Origin: an uncultured Clostridia bacterium
GTDB taxonomy: Bacteria; Bacillota; Clostridia; TANB77; CAG-508
DNA: 39,588 nt
Assembly (NCBI GenBank): GCA_944387425.1
Contig: CALXEV010000015.1
Span: 1-39,588, forward strand
Direction: 5' to 3'
Shown: positions 7,526 to 14,639 of the stretch, in pieces
Numbering within the stretch: position 1 is the stretch's first letter
How the letters are laid out: every line of letters begins with the position of its first letter
Translations under genes and position numbers: made by a program
The notes under the pieces: model-generated
Databases searched by the model: none
The model's input: the letters and a program-made list of their open reading frames with translations, nothing else
What the model was told of the DNA's origin: nothing

Positions 7526-9115
7526 TTATTCTTTATACCAGTTATCTATATCTGAGAAAATGTTATACCAATTTGCTTCTATATTTCCTCTAAGTGTTAA
7601 TCCACTCATTACAGCATAATAACTACTATATAAGCCTATATATGGTAATTCGTCATTATAGATTTCTCTTATTCTAGCATATTTTTCTTTTAATAAATCA
7701 TCTTTTGTTATATTTTTACATTCATTTAATAATGTTGTAATTTCTTCATTAGTGTAATTAGCTAAATTGTTAGTACCAAAATATGTATCCAAATTGGGGC
7801 TGGCTGATACTGTTGTTCCTGTTAATATCATATCATAGTTTTTGTTTTGTAAATAATTTTGGTATTGTGCATCTGATGCTTTTACTATTGTTATTTTTAT
7901 ACCTAATTCCTCTAGGTTTGTTTTAATTGTTTCAGCTACTGATAATCTAGTTTGGTTTGTAGATTGAACAACTAACCTTAATGTGTTTATTGATTTTGTT
8001 GAATAATTTTCGGTTTTCTGCCATCTATTATATTTATATTCCCAACCATTTTCTTGTAAGGTTTGTCTTGCTTTTTCTATATTATATGAATAATCTACAG
8101 CTTCACCTTTTAGCCAACTACCAAAGTCTAGTGGATAACCTGTTGTTTTATATTTACTATTAAAAATATTGGCTACAATATTTTCTCCATTTATTGTATA
8201 TGCCATTGCCTTTCTTACTTCTTTATTTGATAATATAGAATTTTGTGTGTTTATGGCAATAAAATCATATTCTCTTCCTCTTGCTTCTTTTTTATTATAC
8301 CCCAATGTTCCAATATAATCTTCTATATTTATATTATTTGTTGTTATCAAGTCAACTTTTCCTAATTTAAAAGCATTATATAATTCAGATAGTGTTCCAT
8401 ATTTTCCAATAACTATTTTTTCTAATGTAAGCTCACTTCTTGAATAATTTTCATTTTTTTCTAATGTAATTTGATTTGCATCATTTTGTACTATTTTATA
8501 TTTTCCAGTTCCAATTGGAGCATTATTTTTTTCTGTTGTTGAAAAATCTTGTCCTTCATAATAATTTTTATTCATTATTGGAAAAATCAAATTATATTCG
8601 AAAAATGGAATTTCATGGTCTATTGTTATTTGTAATGATTGTGTATCAATTTTATCTACTTTTGTGACATATTGTACATTATATGCATATATTGAAGGTA
8701 TTTTTTTCAAAATATCAATTGTAAATAATACATCGTCAGCTGTTAAATTTTCTCCATTTGACCATTTTATATCATTTTTTAATTTTATCAAATATGTTAT
8801 TTCACTTGTTTTTGCCCACTCACTCGCAAGACAATTTTGAATTTTATATTCTGAATCTAATTCTAATAATGGTTCATAAATTATTTTTGTTATTTCTTGT
8901 ACATATTTGTTTTTACTTAAAATAGGATTTATTGTATCAAATTCTGCTATTCCTAATGAAATTTCTTTTATGATTTCATTTTCACTCTCAGTTTGCTCAA
9001 TTGTTGCTTGTCCTTCACTTTCATCTGTTTTATTATTGGTTAATTTATATATGACAAATACTATTATTATAACTACAAATATAATAAAAATGTATTTTAC
9101 AAAATTACTTTTCAA
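7526..9115 (-). CDS. Family 5 (oligopeptide-type) extracellular solute-binding protein, membrane-anchored
   Basis: This is an SBP family 5 protein of the OppA/DppA type, which normally delivers peptides or nickel to an ABC importer. An N-terminal membrane segment (about 7-25) is followed by an acidic linker and the binding domain. That domain has the family pattern of a TINPIL segment, EPLLELDSEYKIQNCLASEW, KWSNGENLTADDVLFTI and a late DMILTG segment. No lipobox Cys follows the hydrophobic segment, so it is probably held by an uncleaved anchor rather than lipid. No permease or ATPase gene lies nearby, so it is an orphan. A GTG three codons upstream is possible, but the TTG at 9115 has AGAGGTG at normal spacing and is preferred (529 residues). 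Confidence 0.85.
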   Translation of the reverse strand: MKSNFVKYIFIIFVVIIIVFVIYKLTNNKTDESEGQATIEQTESENEIIKEISLGIAEFDTINPILSKNKYVQEITKIIYEPLLELDSEYKIQNCLASEWAKTSEITYLIKLKNDIKWSNGENLTADDVLFTIDILKKIPSIYAYNVQYVTKVDKIDTQSLQITIDHEIPFFEYNLIFPIMNKNYYEGQDFSTTEKNNAPIGTGKYKIVQNDANQITLEKNENYSRSELTLEKIVIGKYGTLSELYNAFKLGKVDLITTNNINIEDYIGTLGYNKKEARGREYDFIAINTQNSILSNKEVRKAMAYTINGENIVANIFNSKYKTTGYPLDFGSWLKGEAVDYSYNIEKARQTLQENGWEYKYNRWQKTENYSTKSINTLRLVVQSTNQTRLSVAETIKTNLEELGIKITIVKASDAQYQNYLQNKNYDMILTGTTVSASPNLDTYFGTNNLANYTNEEITTLLNECKNITKDDLLKEKYARIREIYNDELPYIGLYSSYYAVMSGLTLRGNIEANWYNIFSDIDNWYKE

Positions 9116-9134
9116 TTTATACACCTCTGGTTGT

Positions 9135-9163
9135 ATAATACATTATAAATGTATTTTTTTCAA
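9135..9163 (-). promoter_or_regulatory. Putative promoter of the solute-binding protein gene
   Basis: TTGAAA (9158-9163) and TATTAT (9135-9140) are 17 nt apart on the minus strand. The implied 5' leader is very short, about 13 nt. Confidence 0.5.
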
Positions 9164-9223
9164 GTATTTTAAGAAGTTTATAAACAAAAAAGGCGACTTT
9201 TTTAAGCCCCCTCTCATATATTA

Positions 9224-9487
9224 TTATTTTCTTGATTCTACAATCAATTTAATTCCTGTTCTGTCTTCCCCCTCAACCTCTACTTCTGCAAAGGCTGGTA
9301 TACAAACTAAGTCTACTCCTGATGGCGCTACAAATCCTCTTGCTATTGCTACTGCCTTTACTGCTTGATTTAGAGCTCCTGCTCCAATTGCTTGCATTTC
9401 TGCTTTTTGTGATTCTTTTACTAATCCTGCAATAGCTCCTGCTACTGAGTTTGGATTAGATTTTGATGAAATTTTTAAAATTTCCAT
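9224..9487 (-). CDS. spoVS: Stage V sporulation protein S
   Basis: SpoVS is a small Alba-like protein that affects septation and coat assembly; its mutants block sporulation at stage V. The 87-residue product begins MEILKISSKSNPNSVAGAIAG and contains the conserved AIGAGALNQAVKAVAIARGF and IPAFAEVEVEGEDRTGIKL segments. It covers the whole family length without extension. The ATG at 9487 has GGAGG 8-9 nt upstream; the longer in-frame start lacks a site. ymdB lies directly upstream, the same neighbour as in Bacillus subtilis, although here spoVS also has its own promoter-like sequence. Confidence 0.95.
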   Translation of the reverse strand: MEILKISSKSNPNSVAGAIAGLVKESQKAEMQAIGAGALNQAVKAVAIARGFVAPSGVDLVCIPAFAEVEVEGEDRTGIKLIVESRK

Positions 9488-9536
9488 TTTCTTTTGCCTC
9501 CTATAATTTAATTTTTGTTGCAACTTTTATGTTTTT

Positions 9537-9565
9537 ATTTTACAACTTTTGGAAATTATTGTCTA
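9537..9565 (-). promoter_or_regulatory. Putative spoVS promoter
   Basis: TAGACA (9560-9565) and TAAAAT (9537-9542) are 17 nt apart on the minus strand. This is sigma-A-like; I did not find a convincing sigma-H element. Confidence 0.5.
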
Positions 9566-9619
9566 GCCTTTTTTGGAAATTTTTTCAAATTTTTATCGCG
9601 AGTTTCGACAGTTTTTGTT

Positions 9620-10402
9620 TTATTTATTAATGAATATTTTTTTAATAGCAGTAACTTTATTAGTATTATCATCTATTTCAAATTTAACAGCATTTAATAT
9701 ACATTCACCTTCAGCAATTTTATATTTTTCTGGTAAGGCTGTTTCAAATCTTTTAAACGAAACTTGTACATCCATTCCAATTACCGAATTTTTTGGACCT
9801 GTCATTCCTAAATCTGTAATATATGCTGTTCCTTGAGGAAATATTTGCTCATCTGCTGTTTGAACATGTGTATGTGTACCAAATAATATTGTTATTTTTC
9901 CATCTAGAAATCTACCCATTGCTATTTTCTCTGCTGTAGCTTCAGCATGGAAATCTATTATTATAATGTCTGCTTCTTTACTAACTTCTTCTACATCTTT
10001 CTTTGCCATTACAAATGGGTTTTCTGTTAATATATTTATATCTACTCTTCCCATATAGTTCATTACAGCTATTTTTTTATTATTACATTCAAAAATGTTA
10101 TATCCTTTTCCAGGCACACCTTCAGGATAGTTTGCTGGTCTTAATATTTGAGGTTCATCTATAAATTTAAATATTTCTTTTTTTGCCCATGTATGATTTC
10201 CTAATGTTATTACATCTGTTCCTGCACTAAGAATATCTCTAAAGTTTTTTTCTGTAATTCCCATTCCTCCTGCAGAATTTTCACCATTTGTGATTACAAA
10301 ATCTATATTTTCTTGTTTTTTTATTTTTGGTAATTCTTCTTTTAGTTTTCTAATTCCTGCTTCTCCTACAATGTCACCAACTGCTAAAATATTCAATTTC
10401 AT
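9620..10402 (-). CDS. ymdB: YmdB-family metallophosphoesterase
   Basis: This 260-residue calcineurin-like phosphoesterase belongs to the TIGR00282/YmdB family. Bacillus YmdB hydrolyses 2',3'-cyclic nucleotides and influences biofilm versus motility decisions. Metal-binding motifs are visible as VGDIVGEAG (Asp near residue 9), NGENSAGG, GNHTW, DFHAEATAEK and GTHTHVQTAD. The ATG at 10402 follows AGAAGGA; the longer in-frame start adds 16 residues without a site. rny, which is next to ymdB in Bacillus, is absent here. A promoter lies just upstream at 10441-10469. Confidence 0.93.
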   Translation of the reverse strand: MKLNILAVGDIVGEAGIRKLKEELPKIKKQENIDFVITNGENSAGGMGITEKNFRDILSAGTDVITLGNHTWAKKEIFKFIDEPQILRPANYPEGVPGKGYNIFECNNKKIAVMNYMGRVDINILTENPFVMAKKDVEEVSKEADIIIIDFHAEATAEKIAMGRFLDGKITILFGTHTHVQTADEQIFPQGTAYITDLGMTGPKNSVIGMDVQVSFKRFETALPEKYKIAEGECILNAVKFEIDDNTNKVTAIKKIFINK

Positions 10403-10440
10403 TCCTTCTTTCTTTTTGGTATTGATTTTTTTCGCTTTAT

Positions 10441-10469
10441 ATTTTAACATTTTACAGTTGGTTAGTCAA
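10441..10469 (-). promoter_or_regulatory. ymdB promoter
   Basis: TTGACT (10464-10469) and TAAAAT (10441-10446) are 17 nt apart on the minus strand, about 40 nt before the ymdB start. Confidence 0.6.
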
Positions 10470-10543
10470 GTTGCATTATGCTCTTAAGTTTTTTCTTTGG
10501 TTATTTTGTACATAATTTGATACTCTTATAGTGTTTATATTTT

Positions 10544-10885
10544 TTAATATTGACATTCTAATTTTTTAATTCTTATTTCATGCTTTTCATAAATATTTTC
10601 AGTTGATCTTTGAAATGTGTCTATAATTCTATAAATTTCTTTATAATCTTTGTTATATTTCTTTTCAAATCTCTCAAAACGTTCTGTTAAAGATAAGATT
10701 GCTACTTTATTCTCTTGTATTTCTTTACTATTTCTTTGAATTGCTTCTCTATTTTGTCTTATTTCCTCTGCATTTTTTTGAATTGCCTCTCTGTTTTTTT
10801 GTATTTCTCTTCTATTTTCTCTTATGTCTATTTTTAAATCATTAATTGCATTTAAAATTGGAGCTACTATTTCATCTTTGCTCAT
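10544..10885 (-). CDS. Heptad-repeat coiled-coil protein, 113 residues
   Basis: I do not recognise this gene. From about residue 20 to 66 it consists of near-perfect seven-residue repeats (EIQKNRE, AIQKNAE, EIRQNRE, AIQRNSK, EIQENKV, AILSLTE). The Ala/Glu-Ile positions form the a/d stripe, so a parallel coiled coil is very likely. The ends are also charged and helical, with no membrane segment or signal. Repeats of this kind occur in phage-type and DUF1640-like proteins, but that link is weak. AAGGAGG precedes the ATG. It has its own consensus promoter and an unusually long 5' leader of about 180 nt. Confidence 0.7.
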   Translation of the reverse strand: MSKDEIVAPILNAINDLKIDIRENRREIQKNREAIQKNAEEIRQNREAIQRNSKEIQENKVAILSLTERFERFEKKYNKDYKEIYRIIDTFQRSTENIYEKHEIRIKKLECQY

Positions 10886-11072
10886 TTTTACCTCCTTAAC
10901 ATTTAGATTTTACGATTATCATTTAAGATTTTAATTTTTTATATATGAATTAAATTCCATATGATTAATAAAATGATAAAAAAATTGAAATTAAAATTTA
11001 AGCATCAAATTATATGCTTCTACATAGTGTGTTTTGAAAAAAATATTAACACTATTTAAAATTTATGTAGTC

Positions 11073-11101
11073 ATTATATTACCATCTTTTTATATTGTCA
11101 A
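11073..11101 (-). promoter_or_regulatory. Consensus promoter of the coiled-coil gene
   Basis: Perfect TTGACA (11096-11101) and TATAAT (11073-11078) are 17 nt apart on the minus strand. The start codon is about 180 nt downstream. Confidence 0.75.
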
Positions 11102-11146
11102 GAAAAATCGTTCAACAAAATTCGACAAAGTTGTTGTAAAAAAGAG

Positions 11147-11207
11147 CAAAAAAGAACCGGCACCAAATGAAAAATGACAAAAAAGAACCGGCACCAAATG
11201 CCAAATT
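11147..11207 (+). repeat. Two tandem leader repeats before asd
   Basis: Two copies of CAAAAAAGAACCGGCACCAAATG lie with a 31-nt period, the second ending in CCAAAT about 30 nt before the asd start codon. Their orientation is the same as that of the gene. Confidence 0.85.
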
Positions 11208-11237
11208 TAGAATATATATACATATAAGGAGGAAAAC

Positions 11238-12239
11238 ATGAAAAAACATAAATTAGCAGTAGTTGGTGCTACTGGACTAGTAGGTAGAACCATTTTAAAA
11301 GTTTTAGAAGAAAAGAAGCTTCCAAATTTTGAATATAAACTTTTTTGTTCTTCAAAATCTGCAGGAACAAAATTAAAATTTATGGACAAAGAATATATCG
11401 TAACAGAGCTAACTACTAATTCATTTGATGAAGGATTTGATTTTGCAATATTTTCAGCAGGAGCAGAAACAGCAAAACATTTTGCTCCAATTGTGGCATC
11501 TAAAAGATGTATTGTAATAGATAATAGTAGTGCTTTTAGAATGGATAATGATGTACCATTAATCGTTCCTGAAGTAAATTTTAATGATGCTTTAAATCAT
11601 CATAATATTATTGCAAACCCTAATTGTTCAACTATTCAAGCTGTTGTAGTTTTAAAACCACTAGATGAACATTTTAAAATCAAACGAATTATTTATTCTA
11701 CTTATCAAGCTGTATCAGGTGCTGGAAAAATCGGATTACAAGATTTAGAAAATGGTAAATCTAATATCCCACCTCAAAAATTTGAACACCCTATTTATGA
11801 TAATTGCTTACCACAGATTGACTATTTTTTAGTAAATAGGTATACAAAAGAAGAAATGAAAATGATTGAAGAAACTAGAAAGATTTTAGAAAAATCTAAT
11901 TTACCTATTACGGCAACATGTGTACGTGTTCCTGTATCTAATTGCCATGGAGAAAGTATAAACATAGAATTTGAAAATTCATTTTCTATTGATGAAGTAA
12001 CTCAAATTTTAGAAAATGCACCTGGAATTATAGTTCAAGATGATATTAGTAGTTTTACTTATCCTCTAGCTTCAACTAGTAACAACCATGACGAAGTTTT
12101 TGTCGGAAGGATTCGTAAAGATTATAGTGTGCAAAACGGTCTTAATTTGTGGGTTGTTGCTGATAACCTTAGAAAAGGTGCTGCAAGTAATGCAATTCAG
12201 ATTATGGAAAAGTTTATTGAAATGGAGGATAATAAATGA
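11238..12239 (+). CDS. asd: Aspartate-semialdehyde dehydrogenase
   Basis: Asd reduces aspartyl-4-phosphate to aspartate semialdehyde with NADPH, the branch point to lysine/diaminopimelate, threonine and methionine. The 333-residue protein has the nucleotide loop VGATGLVG (9-16) and the catalytic Cys130 in NPNCST. A later CVRVPVSNCHGE segment contains the substrate-side His. AAGGAGG sits 5-6 nt before the ATG. Its TGA overlaps the ATG of dapA by 4 nt, so the two are translationally coupled. Two tandem family repeats occupy its leader. No aspartokinase or dapB gene is in the window. Confidence 0.97.
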   Translation: MKKHKLAVVGATGLVGRTILKVLEEKKLPNFEYKLFCSSKSAGTKLKFMDKEYIVTELTTNSFDEGFDFAIFSAGAETAKHFAPIVASKRCIVIDNSSAFRMDNDVPLIVPEVNFNDALNHHNIIANPNCSTIQAVVVLKPLDEHFKIKRIIYSTYQAVSGAGKIGLQDLENGKSNIPPQKFEHPIYDNCLPQIDYFLVNRYTKEEMKMIEETRKILEKSNLPITATCVRVPVSNCHGESINIEFENSFSIDEVTQILENAPGIIVQDDISSFTYPLASTSNNHDEVFVGRIRKDYSVQNGLNLWVVADNLRKGAASNAIQIMEKFIEMEDNK

Positions 12240-13114
12240 AAAAATGTTTATTTACTGGAGTTGCAACAGCTTTAGCAACTCCTTTTGATGACAAAGGTGT
12301 AAATGTTAAAGAATTTTCAAGATTTATAGAGTTTCAGATTAATGCAGGTGTAAATGCGCTTGTTGTATGTGGAACTACTGGTGAATCTAGTACAATGACA
12401 AAAGTAGAAAAAGTTCAAGCCATCAAATGTGCTCTTTCAACATCAAAAAAAAGAGTTCCTGTTATAGTAGGTACTGGTTCAAACAATACTTTAGCAACAA
12501 TTGAAATGTCTATTTTAGCAGAAGAACTTGGTGCTGACGGTTTGTTAATCGTTACACCCTATTATAACAAAACTACTCAAAACGGACTAATTGAACATTA
12601 TAAGGCAATTGCAAATTCAGTTAATATACCAATAATTTTATATAATGTTCCTAGTAGAACTGGTATGAATATATTGCCAGAAACTTGTTTTGAACTTTCA
12701 AAAATTGATAATATTGTTGGAATAAAAGAAGCTAGTGGAAATATATCACAAGTTGCAAAAATAGCTCAATTATGTGGAAATGACTTTTCTATTTACTCTG
12801 GAAATGATGATCAAATTTTACCCATTTTATCTTTAGGCGGAAAAGGTGTAATTTCTGTGCTTTCTAATATAAAGCCTAAACTTACTTGTAAAATCGTAAA
12901 TTCGTTTTTTGAAAATAATACTGCTACTTCTCGTGATGAACAATTAAATGCCTTGCCTCTAATCAATGCCTTATTTGCCGAAACTAATCCAATTCCTATT
13001 AAATATGCTATTAATTGCATTGGATATGATTTTGGAACTCCTAGACTTCCTTTAGTAGAATGTTCTTCAAATCTAAAATCAACAATAGAAAAATTTTTAA
13101 ATGAAATATTATAA
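12236..13114 (+). CDS. dapA: 4-hydroxy-tetrahydrodipicolinate synthase
   Basis: DapA condenses pyruvate with aspartate semialdehyde, the first committed step to diaminopimelate, lysine and the spore component dipicolinate. The 292-residue TIM barrel carries GTTGES (46-51), Tyr136 in YNVPSRTG and the Schiff-base Lys164 in GIKEASG. The start overlaps the asd stop by 4 nt, with GGAGG inside the end of asd. No clear terminator follows; the next gene has its own promoter 30 nt downstream. Confidence 0.97.
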   Translation: MKKCLFTGVATALATPFDDKGVNVKEFSRFIEFQINAGVNALVVCGTTGESSTMTKVEKVQAIKCALSTSKKRVPVIVGTGSNNTLATIEMSILAEELGADGLLIVTPYYNKTTQNGLIEHYKAIANSVNIPIILYNVPSRTGMNILPETCFELSKIDNIVGIKEASGNISQVAKIAQLCGNDFSIYSGNDDQILPILSLGGKGVISVLSNIKPKLTCKIVNSFFENNTATSRDEQLNALPLINALFAETNPIPIKYAINCIGYDFGTPRLPLVECSSNLKSTIEKFLNEIL

Positions 13115-13144
13115 ATATGCAAAGTGAAAATTATGTTAATTTTA

Positions 13145-13173
13145 TTGACTTTTTATGCCAAATGTTTTATAAT
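13145..13173 (+). promoter_or_regulatory. Promoter of the orphan gene at 13226
   Basis: TTGACT (13145-13150) and TATAAT (13168-13173) are 17 nt apart. A small CCC-AAAT-GGG hairpin lies in the leader. Confidence 0.7.
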
Positions 13174-13225
13174 TATTAATATGCCCAAATGGGTAAATAT
13201 TAAATTTTTGAGGAGGCTCTTTCTA

Positions 13226-13729
13226 ATGAAAGAACAAGTCTGTACCGCCAAACAATTACTTATTGAAAAGTGTAAAACCAACCGGTTAGACATCTCCAGC
13301 ATCGATTTTTTAGTAAAGCAATTTACTAAAAATTTAGTTGTTATTGATGGAGATGTAGATCATTTTCAACCTTTTGAACAACTAGAAAGTTGTAAGGAAC
13401 GTGATTGGCTCATGAAAAATTTTCATGACAGACTTCCAAAAGTTCCTGCTGGTTGTCAACTTCAGGTTCGATGGATGCCACTCTATTCCATTGAACACGA
13501 TTCTGCTTTCTTTACATCAACAGCAAGTATGTGTTATGAGGATGACCTTGGAACCTGTTGGACGCCAACTTTGGTCGCTTATACACAAGTTTATCCCAAA
13601 ATTTGGGATATCCCTTCAAATTCTTGGGTAAACTTTAAGGTTTCCGAAAAATTTTCGTCCAAAGATGGTAAATTCTCATATACACATGCAGCATTTGTTC
13701 GTCTTCTCAAAACTTGGTTACCTTGGTAA
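13226..13729 (+). CDS. Orphan hypothetical protein, 167 residues
   Basis: I do not recognise this gene. Starting at 13226 with a strong AGGAGG, it encodes a soluble 167-residue protein without signal or membrane segment. The first part is helical (CTAKQLLIEKCKTNR). A central segment holds several cysteines and aromatic residues (near LPKVPAGCQLQVRWMPLYS and MCYEDDLGTCWTPT), and the C-terminus is LLKTWLPW. Base composition and codon choice are clearly less A/T-biased than in dapA and the genes on either side (many C-ending codons). It is a single-gene unit with its own sigma-A promoter, a perfect ribosome binding site and three consecutive hairpins at its 3' end. This suggests acquisition or a lineage-specific gene. 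Longer in-frame starts upstream lack a site. Confidence 0.75.
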   Translation: MKEQVCTAKQLLIEKCKTNRLDISSIDFLVKQFTKNLVVIDGDVDHFQPFEQLESCKERDWLMKNFHDRLPKVPAGCQLQVRWMPLYSIEHDSAFFTSTASMCYEDDLGTCWTPTLVAYTQVYPKIWDIPSNSWVNFKVSEKFSSKDGKFSYTHAAFVRLLKTWLPW

Positions 13730-13769
13730 AAAAGTAACCAAAGTACACATATAGAGGTTATATATGTGT
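13714..13769 (+). other. Two hairpins across the end of the orphan gene
   Basis: TTGGTTAC/GTAACCAA (8 bp, 13714-13741) spans the stop codon. ACACATATA/TATATGTGT (9 bp, 13745-13769) follows directly, before the terminator. They may stabilise the mRNA 3' end; function is inference. Confidence 0.55.
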
Positions 13770-13771
13770 AA

Positions 13772-13814
13772 AGCAAGAGGGTGTACTGTTTAACAGGACG
13801 CCCTCTTGCTTTTA
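13772..13814. terminator. Intrinsic terminator shared by convergent genes
   Basis: AGCAAGAGGG-N-GT and its complement (13772-13810) form a long GC-richer stem with TTTT on the plus strand. It also lies at the stop of the minus-strand PF06541 gene, so it can serve both. Confidence 0.85.
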
Positions 13815-14639
13815 CTTATTATCTTTCTTTTTATATAGTCTTTCAAAATTTTGCTTAGATGTATCTAACATTCCTTTTATTTGTGCTTTTGAACCATCTA
13901 TTTTTGCTTTTATTTCTTCTTTAGAATTATCTATTTTATTAAAAATCTCCTCTTTTGATTCTTCTATTCTTTTCTTTATTTCATCCCAGCTATTATATAG
14001 AACATTTTCCTTTATTCTAGGGAATGCACGTACAAGTCTTCTATATGGACGCATTTTCTTTTTAATAATTTTCTTAACTTTATCAGAAATTTCAATTGTA
14101 TTATCCTTAAATTCTCTAGACATTTCTTTCAAGTTAAGTATTATTTTAAATGATACTATACAATCCACAATATATAACACCAAAAGTATTCCGATTATAA
14201 TATGCATAGCCAAATCAGGAATCATTTCTATATATTTTAGTAAAAATGGATTTGCAACATATATAATAAATGTTCCTGCTATTCCGAAAGGAATAAGAGT
14301 TTCAAGACATATACGTCCATTTATGTTAAATTTTCTTTGGCTATAATCCCACCATCTTGCCTTAAATATTTTTTCCATAATATAACTTGTTAGATATTCA
14401 AGTGTGCCACAAATTAATAATGACATAAAAAATGTTATCCATATATCGTCTCTATATTTTTGTAATAATATTGTAATTAATAATACTCCAACTCCATATA
14501 TTGGGCAATATGGTCCAATTAAAAATCCTCTGTTTACAAATTTTTTCTTTTTAATTGTATCTCCAATGGATTCCATTAACCATCCTAAAAATGAATATAT
14601 AAAAAACAAGCTAATATATTGTTCAATTTGTATTAACAT
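13812..14639 (-). CDS. PF06541-type putative ABC transporter permease (CmpB-like membrane protein)
   Basis: From the ATG at 14639 this is a 275-residue protein. The N-terminal half has about five hydrophobic segments (roughly 5-25, 40-65, 70-95, 115-135 and 145-165). It carries the family-typical SFLGWLMESI, NRGFLIGPYCPIYG, WWDYS and NINGRICLE. This matches PF06541, annotated as putative ABC transporter permease, whose function is unproven. The C-terminal third is cytoplasmic and charged. It ends in four 11-residue repeats (IEESKEEIFNK, IDNSKEEIKAK, IDGSKAQIKGM, LDTSKQNFERL), suggesting a long amphipathic or coiled helix. The start overlaps the end of the upstream activase gene by 17 nt and its GGAG site lies inside that gene, so translation is coupled. 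Confidence 0.8.
   Translation of the reverse strand: MLIQIEQYISLFFIYSFLGWLMESIGDTIKKKKFVNRGFLIGPYCPIYGVGVLLITILLQKYRDDIWITFFMSLLICGTLEYLTSYIMEKIFKARWWDYSQRKFNINGRICLETLIPFGIAGTFIIYVANPFLLKYIEMIPDLAMHIIIGILLVLYIVDCIVSFKIILNLKEMSREFKDNTIEISDKVKKIIKKKMRPYRRLVRAFPRIKENVLYNSWDEIKKRIEESKEEIFNKIDNSKEEIKAKIDGSKAQIKGMLDTSKQNFERLYKKKDNK

Larger units (their letters stand above)
10886..11237. other. Gene-free stretch between the coiled-coil gene and asd
   Basis: This stretch carries the minus-strand promoter at 11073-11101, the 180-nt AT-rich leader of the coiled-coil gene with only short hairpins (AAGCAT/ATGCTT near 11001), and a CAACAA/TTGTTG hairpin near 11113. Two tandem family repeats precede asd. 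No lysine-riboswitch features are visible and I could not place an asd promoter. Confidence 0.6.

Noticed and set aside
10886-11237. Lysine riboswitch before asd
   Set aside because: The region is A/T-rich with short hairpins only; none of the conserved lysine-aptamer segments is visible, and tandem repeats fill the leader.
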